Part shown: positions 1 to 5,410 of the stretch, piece after piece | Layout of the letters: each line of letters opens with the position of its first letter | Numbering within the stretch: the first letter of the stretch is position 1 | Assembly: GCA_025356915.1 (NCBI GenBank) | Contig: JANXQG010000545.1 | Location: forward strand, 1-7,233 | Direction: 5' to 3' | DNA from: Planctomycetota bacterium | GTDB lineage: Bacteria > Planctomycetota > Planctomycetia > Pirellulales > Thermoguttaceae | DNA length: 7,233 nucleotides | Program-made: the position numbers and the translations under genes | The notes under the pieces: generated by a model | What the model was told of the DNA's origin: nothing | Databases searched by the model: none | What the model saw: only the letters and a program-made list of their open reading frames with translations

Positions 1-306
1 CTCCTTGGGCAAGACCACGCCTTCGCGCTTCCAACGATACAAATCCTTTGAGGAGTAACAGGCGATTCCCGTCCGGTTGCGGTCGCCGTGGGTTTTGTCT
101 TCACCGTACCAGTAATAAACGCCGTCGCGCAGCAGAATGCCCCCGCCGTGAGCCTGAATTGGTTTGCCGTCCGTGTCGAGCCAGACTTCGCCCGGCCGGA
201 ATTCGGATTGCGCCCAAGTAGTGGCGGCGACCAGCACAAACACGATCGTTAGAAGCAGTCGTGTGTACGGCGAAAGGATCGCCCAAGAGAACCTTTTAAC
301 AGTCAT
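1..306 (-). CDS. Secreted glycoside hydrolase family 43-like protein, N-terminal part (runs off the window)
   Basis: The 102 codons read from the ATG at 306 to the window edge without a stop. Residues 1-32 look like a signal peptide: K4 and R5, R16, then the hydrophobic run LLLTIVFVLVAATTWA, with likely cleavage near A32. The mature start carries VWLDTDG (41-47), IQAHGGG (50-56), YYWYGED (64-70) and CYSSKDLYRWK (83-93). The order W.DTDG..I.AHGGG, YYWYGE, then a CYSS.DL.W strand is what I know from GH43-like five-bladed propellers, especially the exo-1,3-galactanase-like group. It would cut plant- or algal-type galactans or arabinans outside the cytoplasm. The catalytic centre cannot be judged because most of the protein lies outside the window. 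The sequence AAAGGAACGG about 13 bases upstream may be the ribosome binding site. The gene follows the propeller gene after 61 bases on the same strand and is probably co-transcribed. Confidence 0.72.
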   Translation of the reverse strand, partial: MTVKRFSWAILSPYTRLLLTIVFVLVAATTWAQSEFRPGEVWLDTDGKPIQAHGGGILLRDGVYYWYGEDKTHGDRNRTGIACYSSKDLYRWKREGVVLPKE

Positions 307-336
307 GTCGGTTATTCCGTTCCTTTAACTTGTGGT

Positions 337-353
337 GTAGGCTTCTCGCCTGC
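337..353. repeat. Small hairpin between propeller and GH43-like genes
   Basis: GTAGGC and GCCTGC form a 6-bp stem (one G-T pair) around the loop TTCTC in the 61-base gap between the two minus-strand genes. There is no T-run on either side, so it is a poor intrinsic terminator. It could be a REP-like intergenic palindrome or an RNA-stability hairpin that sets the ratio of the two products. Confidence 0.35.
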
Positions 354-367
354 AAATACCACGAAAC

Positions 368-1606
368 TTAGGGTTCAATTCGGTAGAGATGTGTCTTCGT
401 CCGCAAGATCAGAGCCTTGCCGGTGACGGCGGGCGAGGCCATGAAGCCGTTGTCGAGTTGGTTGACGGCGAGAACTTTCAGCTCACGTTCGGGGGCGATG
501 ACCGTCGTCTTGCCGTCATGATCAAAGAAATAGATCCGGCCGGGCGAGGCCAGTGGCGAGGCCGAGAAGAAACCGCGAATCCGCTCCTGCCAGACCTTCG
601 TACCGGTCTTGGCCTCCAAACAGGTGGCGATGCCGTTGTCGTTGACAAAGAACAGCAACTCGCCGACCAGAACGATGGACGGCTTGGTTGGTAGGTTTTT
701 CTCCTTATCCTTCCAAACGACGTGGCTCGAAGTGATATCGCCATGCCCGTCGGGCCGCACCGCCCAGATCTCCGGCCGGTCGAATCCCGTATTCAGAAAC
801 AGCAGCCCCTGACCATGCAACGGGTGGGAGACATTGGAAAATCCACCTGGATAGCACACTTTCCAGATCTCCTTGCCAGTTTCCGGCACGTAGGCGAAGG
901 CGGCGAAGGCCCCGCAACTGATCAATTGTGGACCATCGACGTCGATCATGGTCGGCGTGGAGTAGGCCTTGCGACGATCTCCTTCAGCTTTGGCGTAATC
1001 GGTCGTGCGATTTTTTTTCCAAACGGTCTCACCCGACTGTTTGTCGAGGGCCACGACATACTGCACATCGGTGCCGTCGAAATTCAGGATGAGCAAGTTT
1101 TTGTAAACCAAGGCCGAGGAGCCAGGGCCCATGAAGTGGTTGCAATGCAGGTCGCGCCGCGCCCAGAGCGTCTTGCCCGAGGCAGTGTCCAGACAGGCCG
1201 TGCCATAGGTGCCAAAGTGGACGTACACTCGCCCAGCCTCGACGACGGGCGTGGGTGAGGCATAGCTATTCAGCTCGTTGATGTGTTCCGGCTTCTCGAC
1301 CTCAAAAACGCGGATATCGTGTACGATCTTGCCCGAGTCGCGATCAACGCATACGGCAAACAGTTGTTTACCGTCTTCCGCGGCGGTGGTCAGCCAGATT
1401 TGCTTGTCCCAGACGACGGGCGACGAGTGGCCGCGGTCGTGGATTGCCGTTTTCCAGCGGACGTTTTTCTTCTCACCCCAAGTTAAAGGGAGGTCGGCCT
1501 GCCGACAGGAGCCGTTGGCGGCCGGGCCAAGGAATTGCGGCCAAGATTCTTCGGCCGCGACCGATCCAGCACAGGAAAACAGAATCACGAAAGCAAGGGA
1601 ACGCAT
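368..1606 (-). CDS. Secreted PQQ-like beta-propeller repeat protein
   Basis: The protein has 412 residues. I chose the ATG at 1606 because it starts a clear signal peptide (MRSLAFVILFSCAGSVAA, cleavage after A18). The open frame extends 50 codons further upstream, but that stretch has no protein character and overlaps the csrA-like gene. After the signal comes WPQFLGPAANG (22-32), the usual opening of planctomycete PQQ-type propellers. Tandem blade signatures follow: SSPVVWD..IWLTT (61-74), ASPTPVVEAGRVYV (116-129) with TASGKTLW (141-148), LDKQSGETVWK (187-197), STPTMIDVDG (216-225) with PETGKEIWK (241-249), LEAKTGTKVWQ (330-340), SASPLASPGRIYF (348-360) and ASPAVTGKALIL (390-401). That is seven or eight blades. 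Family members are periplasmic or exported; some act as quinoprotein dehydrogenases, others are only scaffolds, and nothing here proves cofactor binding. No strong Shine-Dalgarno sequence precedes the ATG. Its neighbours are a csrA-like gene upstream and a secreted GH43-like gene downstream. Confidence 0.85.
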   Translation of the reverse strand: MRSLAFVILFSCAGSVAAEESWPQFLGPAANGSCRQADLPLTWGEKKNVRWKTAIHDRGHSSPVVWDKQIWLTTAAEDGKQLFAVCVDRDSGKIVHDIRVFEVEKPEHINELNSYASPTPVVEAGRVYVHFGTYGTACLDTASGKTLWARRDLHCNHFMGPGSSALVYKNLLILNFDGTDVQYVVALDKQSGETVWKKNRTTDYAKAEGDRRKAYSTPTMIDVDGPQLISCGAFAAFAYVPETGKEIWKVCYPGGFSNVSHPLHGQGLLFLNTGFDRPEIWAVRPDGHGDITSSHVVWKDKEKNLPTKPSIVLVGELLFFVNDNGIATCLEAKTGTKVWQERIRGFFSASPLASPGRIYFFDHDGKTTVIAPERELKVLAVNQLDNGFMASPAVTGKALILRTKTHLYRIEP

Positions 1607-1635
1607 GGCGGATTTTCGAGGCAGGTTGAGGGGGG

Positions 1636-1653
1636 AGGAGAACTGCAATGTCC
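1636..1653 (+). repeat. Dispersed short repeat, copy A (first block only)
   Basis: AGGAGAACTGCAATGTCC matches copy B (2101-2118 on the minus strand) at 17 of 18 positions and copy D (3026-3043, minus) at 16 of 18. It lies in the 64-base gap between the csrA-like and propeller genes, facing opposite to transcription. The second block seen in the other copies is absent. Confidence 0.55.
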
Positions 1654-1670
1654 GCTTATTCCGTTGCCTT

Positions 1671-1856
1671 TCAGACGGGCAGTGCGGCGACGTCTCCGGC
1701 AATCTCAAGTTGCGACTCGGTTCCTTCTTCAATGGTAAGCCAACTCGGAGCATCAATCTCCAAAACTACTTCGTCGCCCACGATTTGCAAAACGGTGACC
1801 GTAATATCGCCGTTAATGACAATGCTATCACCCTTGGATTGAAAAAAAATATTCAC
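1671..1856 (-). CDS. Divergent CsrA-family small protein
   Basis: The product has 61 residues and starts at a GTG preceded by AAGGAGG with an 8-base spacer, a near-perfect ribosome binding site that fixes the start. The segment GDSIVINGDITVTVLQI (9-25) followed by GDEVVLEIDAP (27-37) matches the beta1-beta4 core of CsrA (G-E-x-I-x-I-x-D-x-I-x-V-T-V-L, then I-x-A-P). Classical CsrA is a homodimer that binds GGA motifs in mRNA leaders through residues around L4, R6 and R44. Here, in an ungapped comparison, those positions are F4, Q6 and E44, and the usual MLVLTRK start is replaced by MNIFFQSK. The fold is probably kept, but classical GGA binding is doubtful. The C-terminus (47-61) has no recognised feature. 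The gene is first in a probable operon with the propeller and GH43-like genes. It could be a regulator with altered specificity, or a dimerisation partner or antagonist of a normal CsrA. Confidence 0.75.
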   Translation of the reverse strand: MNIFFQSKGDSIVINGDITVTVLQIVGDEVVLEIDAPSWLTIEEGTESQLEIAGDVAALPV

Positions 1857-1894
1857 AGGTGGAGCCTCCTTGGATTTTTAGGTGGTTGAAAAAA

Positions 1895-1923
1895 TAGATA
1901 GGGACCGATCACAAGATCGCCAA
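1895..1923 (-). promoter_or_regulatory. Candidate promoter of the csrA-like operon
   Basis: On the minus strand TTGGCG (1918-1923) and TATCTA (1895-1900) are separated by 17 bases, placing the start of transcription near 1888 and giving a leader of about 30 bases before the GTG at 1856. CGATC-N4-GATCG (1906-1919) lies inside the spacer and could be an operator. This is a motif match only, and the -10 is imperfect. Confidence 0.35.
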
Positions 1924-1999
1924 CTGCTATCAGTGCTAGCTTCGAGGAACTCTGAAATCAGGAGCTTTCTTGCGACTGACTCGCTTGTGTTGGGCTGCC

Positions 2000-2026
2000 T
2001 TGCGATCAAGCTCCAATTGTTATACT
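2000..2026 (+). promoter_or_regulatory. Candidate extended -10 promoter, upstream copy
   Basis: TTGCGA, a 15-base spacer and TATACT preceded by TGT (the TGnTATAAT extended -10 pattern). The layout closely resembles the second candidate at 2128-2155. No gene starts directly after it, and a weak hairpin with a T-run follows at 2045-2067. Confidence 0.3.
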
Positions 2027-2044
2027 AGCCGTGCGAAGTTTCCG

Positions 2045-2067
2045 AAAGCCCCTGCTTTGAATTTTTT
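2045..2067 (+). terminator. Weak intrinsic terminator-like hairpin
   Basis: AAAGC-CCCT-GCTTT, then GA and a run of six T after one A (2062-2067). The stem has only five pairs, three of them A-T, so termination would be inefficient. It could limit transcription from the candidate promoter at 2000-2026. Confidence 0.25.
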
Positions 2068-2118
2068 GTCCGAAAAACATGCAACTGCCCCCTTCGCATT
2101 GGACTTTGCAGTTCTCCT
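2066..2118 (-). repeat. Dispersed short repeat, copy B (both blocks)
   Basis: Read on the minus strand, block 1 is AGGAGAACTGCAAAGTCC (2101-2118). It continues through CCAATGCGAAGGGG into CAGTTGCATGTTTTTCGG and ends at CGGACAA. The second part aligns with 2938-2975 on the plus strand with few mismatches and one extra T. It lies just upstream of the promoter candidate at 2128-2155. Confidence 0.6.
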
Positions 2119-2127
2119 GGTGTCTGC

Positions 2128-2155
2128 TTGCGGGGCCGAGCGTTCCTGTTATAAT
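2128..2155 (+). promoter_or_regulatory. Extended -10 promoter for the DUF4160 remnant, now facing gmhB
   Basis: TTGCGG (2128-2133), a 16-base spacer and a consensus TATAAT (2150-2155) preceded by TGT, which makes a perfect extended -10 (TGnTATAAT). Transcription would start near 2162, about 34 bases before the ATG of the DUF4160 remnant at 2196. With that gene pair collapsed, the same promoter would now make a transcript with a leader of about 230 bases ahead of gmhB. Confidence 0.5.
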
Positions 2156-2195
2156 GACCTGAACTTGGCCGTCCTTTCTGGTGAGCAATTCGACC

Positions 2196-2249
2196 ATGCC
2201 GACACTCTTTCAAACTAGTCCCTATCGGTTTCATGCAGGCGTACCATGA
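2196..2249 (+). pseudogene. DUF4160 gene remnant
   Basis: The ATG at 2196 encodes MPTLFQTSPYRFHAGVP and stops at a TGA. MPTLFQ..PYRF is the characteristic start of DUF4160 proteins, which normally run to about 80-100 residues; the remainder, including the usual HVHV-type segment, is missing. A GGTGAG stretch ten bases upstream may be the ribosome binding site. The stop TGA (2247-2249) overlaps the next ATG (2246-2248), the coupling expected between DUF4160 and DUF2442 genes, so the loss looks like an internal deletion that kept the 3' end. The fragment is short, but its position next to a DUF2442-like fragment supports the call. Confidence 0.6.
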
Positions 2250-2402
2250 ACCATAACCACTGATTTCATCCAGGTGACTGAGCCTGCCGCATTGCGCGTT
2301 TGGGTGGAACAAAGAACCGTATTTTTGAAGCTGACGAACGCGCGGACCGTCGGTTTTTCCTCCGACCGCTTCAGGCTTCTTCAAAAGGCGACGAATGAGC
2401 AG
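2246..2402 (+). pseudogene. DUF2442 gene remnant, frameshifted and 3'-truncated
   Basis: The frame read from 2250 to 2402 gives TDFIQVTEPAALRVWVE, then RTVFLKLTNARTVGF, then SDRFRLLQKATNEQ. This fits the DUF2442 pattern of a charged strand, L.L.DGR.IGFP, a D.F.RLL segment and AT.EQ. The likely original ATG (2246) is one base out of frame: removing one A in the CATAACC stretch (2252-2258) restores ATG-AAC-CAT-ACC-ACT-GAT. After the AT.EQ motif the family continues with about 30 residues ending in a W..LDED segment; here the sequence turns into gmhB coding DNA and the frame stops at 2426. DUF2442 and DUF4160 genes are often neighbours; a toxin-antitoxin-like role has been suggested, but nothing here tests it. 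Confidence 0.6.
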
Positions 2403-2988
2403 AAGATTTGTTGTGCTGGATCGTGATGGCACGATCATCGTCGAACGCCAATACCTTTCCTCCCCCGACCAGGTGGAATTATTGCCGGGAGCAGGTGCCG
2501 GCCTGCGCGCGATGCGCGACTTGGGCCTCGGCTTGGTGATTGTGACCAATCAGTCCGCCGTGGGGCGGGGTCACTTCGGCACGGCCCGACTGGAAGAGAT
2601 TCATGGCCGCCTGAGAGAACTTCTGCTAGCCGATGGCGTGGAATTAGATGAAATTTATGTTTGCCCTCATACGCCGGAAGATGGATGCGATTGTCGCAAG
2701 CCGCTGCCCGGGTTACTGAACCAGGCGTCGCGAGAATTGGGGTTCGATCCGGCCCACGCACTTGTAATTGGCGATAAACCGTGTGATATTGAGTTAGGGC
2801 AGGCAGTAGGGGCGACGACGATTCTTGTTCGCACCGGCTACGGCGCGGAGCATGAGGCCGCCCGATCGGTCATGCCGGATTATGTGGCGGAGGATCTCGT
2901 GGAAGCGGCCAAGTTTGTTCCGCAGTGGATCGCAGCCGTCCAAAGCGAAGGGGTCAGGTCCATGTTTTCGGGCAAGGATCTCGGGTGA
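2395..2988 (+). CDS. gmhB: HAD-family D-glycero-D-manno-heptose 1,7-bisphosphate phosphatase
   Basis: The 197 residues carry the whole HAD phosphatase set: LDRDGT (8-13) with nucleophile D9 and acid/base D11, VTNQS (50-54), the zinc site C90-x-H92 and C98-x-C100, the lysine in RKP (K102), and IGDKPCDIE (125-133) with Mg-binding D127 and D131. This is GmhB, which removes the C7 phosphate from heptose bisphosphate in the cytoplasm during ADP- or GDP-heptose synthesis for LPS, capsule or S-layer glycans. HisB-N phosphatases share the short zinc loop CPHTPEDGCDC, so histidinol phosphatase is the main alternative. The start ATG lies inside the DUF2442 remnant and has only a weak AAAAGG 5-6 bases upstream. 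The last 16 residues or so (from about Q183) come from a dispersed repeat. The gene faces the luxC-like gene, with 147 bases between the stops. Confidence 0.85.
   Translation: MSRRFVVLDRDGTIIVERQYLSSPDQVELLPGAGAGLRAMRDLGLGLVIVTNQSAVGRGHFGTARLEEIHGRLRELLLADGVELDEIYVCPHTPEDGCDCRKPLPGLLNQASRELGFDPAHALVIGDKPCDIELGQAVGATTILVRTGYGAEHEAARSVMPDYVAEDLVEAAKFVPQWIAAVQSEGVRSMFSGKDLG
2938..2975 (+). repeat. Dispersed short repeat, copy C (second block), inside the 3' end of gmhB
   Basis: From GTCCAAAGCGAAGGGG through GGGGTCAGGTCCAT (2950-2963) to CGGGCAA, this aligns with copy B read on the minus strand with five substitutions and one missing T. It is in frame with gmhB and encodes its C-terminal tail. 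It forms a large inverted repeat with copy D. Confidence 0.6.
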
Positions 2989-3004
2989 ATTTCATGCGTT
3001 CTCG

Positions 3005-3043
3005 CCGATAAATGGACCAGACCCCGGACTTTGCAATTCTCCT
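3005..3043 (-). repeat. Dispersed short repeat, copy D (both blocks)
   Basis: On the minus strand AGGAGAATTGCAAAGTCC (3026-3043) is followed directly by GGGGTCTGGTCCATTTATCGG in two adjoining segments. Block 1 matches copy B at 17 of 18 positions. Block 2 (3005-3025) is the inverted partner of 2950-2971: the core ATGGACCAGACCCC pairs with GGGGTCAGGTCCAT at 13 of 14 positions and the CCGA-type ends also pair. Confidence 0.6.
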
Positions 3044-3066
3044 GTTGCCGTGGAAAGGAGAATTGC
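3033..3066. terminator. Palindrome between convergent genes, possible bidirectional terminator
   Basis: GCAATTCTCCT (3033-3043) and AGGAGAATTGC (3056-3066) form a perfect 11-bp stem with a 12-base loop, midway between the gmhB stop (2988) and the luxC-like stop (3136, opposite strand). Neither side has a clear T-run, so intrinsic termination is uncertain. The left arm is part of repeat copy D; the right arm looks like a partial inverted copy of the same block. Confidence 0.45.
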
Positions 3067-3135
3067 GTCTGACTGCGGCCGAATGTGGATTGCCAGTAAC
3101 GGACTCGCCGACAGTTTGCCTGTCCCCTGCGGTTG

Positions 3136-4356
3136 TCAATGGATGTCGCAGATTCTTGACAGGAAAGAGATCAGGTCGTAGCCGTCCCAGATCGGTCCGA
3201 AATCGGCGGTCTTGCCAACGGGGACTATGCGATCGATACCCGAGAGCCTATTGGATAGGATCCATTCTTGCAAGTCTTCGGGGCGGAAGCCGATGTAGGA
3301 GAGTGTTTGATATTTTCTTGTGATGATGGCTGCAAGGGCGTCGAGACTCCGATCGTCGTATTCGAGGAAGCTTCCGCCTGCGCAACGGTATTGATCGAGG
3401 TCGGGGAATAAAGTCTCGATGCGGATGCGGTCGATCAAGTTGTCTGGCATTTTTTCCTGCATTACACCGATTTGGTCGATCGCGCAGCGACATAGTGCGG
3501 TGAACTTGTCCACCGCGATTACGGGTTCGAGGGCATAGCGTTCCTTGATGCATTCGTGAACAGCATCCCAAAATTTGCCTTTGGCCTCACAAATCGCTTC
3601 ATGCGACCCGATCCACACCATCAGGCGAGGGGAAGAGCATGCGTTTTGGTCGTACAGATACGTGTCGTTATAAAAATCCTGCGCGGTCTTGATGGGGTCG
3701 GATTTCTCAAGATAAGCGGCAGCTTGGATGACACAGAGCGAGTATCGGTCGGCGAAGGTCAAATCGAAAGCGCGGGGAGGAATAGGGATTTTCCTGATTT
3801 CGTGAATGGTATCGTCGCCGCCCCAGATGATGCGCACGTCGCACAGGGATGAGAGGTAGGCAGTGATGTCATTGTTTTGATTATAGCGGACTATCGCGAT
3901 GTGGTTTTTGAGAGTCCTGAAGGTGTCGTTTTCAAAGATCTGTTGAATTGCGCGACAGACAATGCCTGTCTGGGGGAATGACTTGGTTGGTGCCCGCACG
4001 ATGCAGGCATTTCCCGAAAGAAGGCCGCACACAAGGGAATAGGCGAAATTGATGGGGACGTTGGAAGGGGCGATGTGGAAGGTGACGCCACGACCGAGGC
4101 GGTTTGAAATCCGCGATTTGTAGGTTTCCTTCAGCTTTTCGATGTTTCCCTTGCGACAGAAGAAGCCGAATGTGATGACGTCCGGATAAACTTTCGCTTC
4201 TTTGTCGGTCATCAGGCTTTGGGAGAGCGCGTTCAGAAACTGGCAAATTTCATCCGCGAAGGGCCTGAAGGCGCGCAGGGAGGTCATGCCGTCGAGTACG
4301 GGAGCGGAAGAACCGAGGAACTCGATTTTATCTGGTTCGATCTGCATAGGTATCAC
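3136..4356 (-). CDS. LuxC-family acyl-CoA/acyl-protein reductase (non-luminous type)
   Basis: The 406 residues match LuxC-like reductases, which use NADPH to reduce a fatty acyl group, passed as a thioester to an active-site cysteine, to the aldehyde. Visible signatures are GRGVTFHIAPSNVPINFAYS (88-107) and the following GLLSGNACIVRAPTK (111-125), the nucleotide-binding region; IIWGGDDTI (176-184); DQNACSSPR (236-244) with probable catalytic C240; and the C-terminal GIDRIVPVGKTADFGPIWDG (373-392). Length is slightly under that of marine LuxC. The start is GTG at 4356, only four bases after AGGGGG; the ATG at 4347, 13 bases after it, is equally possible. The gene overlaps the luxE-like gene by 29 bases (20 from the ATG), so translation is coupled. 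No luciferase or luxD gene is present. The aldehyde may feed glycan or lipid modification, but the substrate is unknown. Confidence 0.87.
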   Translation of the reverse strand: MIPMQIEPDKIEFLGSSAPVLDGMTSLRAFRPFADEICQFLNALSQSLMTDKEAKVYPDVITFGFFCRKGNIEKLKETYKSRISNRLGRGVTFHIAPSNVPINFAYSLVCGLLSGNACIVRAPTKSFPQTGIVCRAIQQIFENDTFRTLKNHIAIVRYNQNNDITAYLSSLCDVRIIWGGDDTIHEIRKIPIPPRAFDLTFADRYSLCVIQAAAYLEKSDPIKTAQDFYNDTYLYDQNACSSPRLMVWIGSHEAICEAKGKFWDAVHECIKERYALEPVIAVDKFTALCRCAIDQIGVMQEKMPDNLIDRIRIETLFPDLDQYRCAGGSFLEYDDRSLDALAAIITRKYQTLSYIGFRPEDLQEWILSNRLSGIDRIVPVGKTADFGPIWDGYDLISFLSRICDIH

Positions 4357-5410
4357 TGCACCCCCTGATTTCAGCGTTTTTCAATCGGCCAGAGATACTG
4401 AAGTATTTGCCAAGTCGTCCACAGGGACAGTCGTCTTCGCCGAGTAGGACGCCTTCGTCTTCTGTGAGAAGCGAGTGCCCTGGATAGGATCCGGGCAAGA
4501 TGGACAGCACCTGAATGATTCCCTTTTCGCCGATGTCCGCCACGCTGAAGTCCCTTGCCCGGCGGATGATGACGTCGGAAAAAATGCTGGCGTGCAGGTG
4601 GCCGCATTCGCATTCCATGTAGATGGACCCGGTTTGCTCGATCATGCCGTAATAGTCGTATACTCGTTGGATGCCGCAGACCTCGTGCAAGGCTTTTTTG
4701 AAAGCAGTAGGAGAGACCGCTTGGTCGGCAAGTTTTTTCCAACCACCACCGTGAAGGATCGTACCTTTGGAAAGGTCAGGGCGGAATCCGGTTCTTTTGA
4801 GTTCCTTGTAGAAATGCTGCCAGATGATGAAGGTGAAGCCGAATAACAGGATGTTCTTGCCTTCGTGCTTCTCCAGGAAAGCAGCGATACCCTCGCCATC
4901 AAGATTCATGTTCTCGTCTAGCGCATAAATGCGGTCGCAGGAGAACATGGAAAAGCCAAGAATGCCCGCACTCCTAGCGGAAAACATCGCTCGGTTCTCG
5001 ATCACGGCAGAGGAGTCCAGAATCAGCATGGGCAGGCGTTTCTGCCCGAAGTAGGAAGCTACGATCTTGGAGAGAGCCTTTGTCTGGCGGACGGCCGTGG
5101 CACTGTCCAGAAATATCCGGGAGACCTGCTGGCCGGACGTGCCGGACGAAGTCATTGTCTTGATGACGGCTGCCTTGTCGATGCTCAGCAGATCGTATTC
5201 CTTGAAAAGTCGCACGGGCAGAAAAGGAAGGTCGTAATAGCTCCTGGAAGGCGTCGTATCGAATTGAATTGCATCGATAATCCGCCGGTACTGCCAGCAC
5301 GCCTGGTAATGGTGGCGAGTCAGTGAGTTCAGGGTTTCCGACAACAAGGCATGCTTACTCTCTTTGTTCAGCGAGTACGGGGGAATGGCGAAGTAGGAAT
5401 CATCGTTCAT
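4328..5410 (-). CDS. LuxE-family acyl-protein synthetase
   Basis: The 360 residues fit LuxE-type acyl-protein synthetases, which activate a carboxylic acid with ATP as acyl-AMP, load it on their own cysteine and hand it to the partner LuxC-type reductase. Signatures are TSSGTSGQ (87-94), the ATP phosphate-binding loop; LFGFTFIIW (189-197); HGGGWKK (220-226); YDYYGMIEQTGSIYMEC (251-267), the adenylate-forming core; CPCGRLGKYFSISGR (328-342); and AEIRGC (346-351), with C351 as a likely acyl-acceptor cysteine near the C-terminus. The ATG at 5410 overlaps the TGA of the upstream ligase fragment as ATGA, so it was translated by coupling to that gene. With the ligase gene cut by an IS, the native promoter is probably gone and expression would need read-through from the IS or an internal start. 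Such luxE/luxC pairs occur in non-luminous bacteria within surface-polysaccharide loci. Confidence 0.87.
   Translation of the reverse strand: MNDDSYFAIPPYSLNKESKHALLSETLNSLTRHHYQACWQYRRIIDAIQFDTTPSRSYYDLPFLPVRLFKEYDLLSIDKAAVIKTMTSSGTSGQQVSRIFLDSATAVRQTKALSKIVASYFGQKRLPMLILDSSAVIENRAMFSARSAGILGFSMFSCDRIYALDENMNLDGEGIAAFLEKHEGKNILLFGFTFIIWQHFYKELKRTGFRPDLSKGTILHGGGWKKLADQAVSPTAFKKALHEVCGIQRVYDYYGMIEQTGSIYMECECGHLHASIFSDVIIRRARDFSVADIGEKGIIQVLSILPGSYPGHSLLTEDEGVLLGEDDCPCGRLGKYFSISGRLKNAEIRGCSDTYADRTR

Noticed and set aside
722..1258. A 178-codon open frame on the plus strand
   Set aside because: It lies fully antisense to the propeller gene, whose blade motifs and signal peptide are clear, and its translation shows no family signature.
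1607..1756. A 50-residue N-terminal extension of the propeller protein
   Set aside because: It would place the signal peptide internally and overlap the csrA-like gene by 86 bases. The ATG at 1606 gives a proper signal peptide start.
2006..2197. A minus-strand frame starting MVELLTRKDGQVQVII, at first sight like a CsrA N-terminus
   Set aside because: After the first 16 residues nothing matches CsrA. The frame runs through repeat copy B and antisense to the DUF4160 leader, and lacks a good ribosome binding site.
2025..2549. A 174-codon minus-strand frame
   Set aside because: It is antisense to gmhB and the DUF2442 remnant and has low-complexity basic composition without domain features.
3136..5410. 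A bioluminescence (lux) operon
   Set aside because: Only LuxC- and LuxE-like proteins are present; there is no luciferase (luxA, luxB) or luxD, and these families are widespread in non-luminous bacteria.
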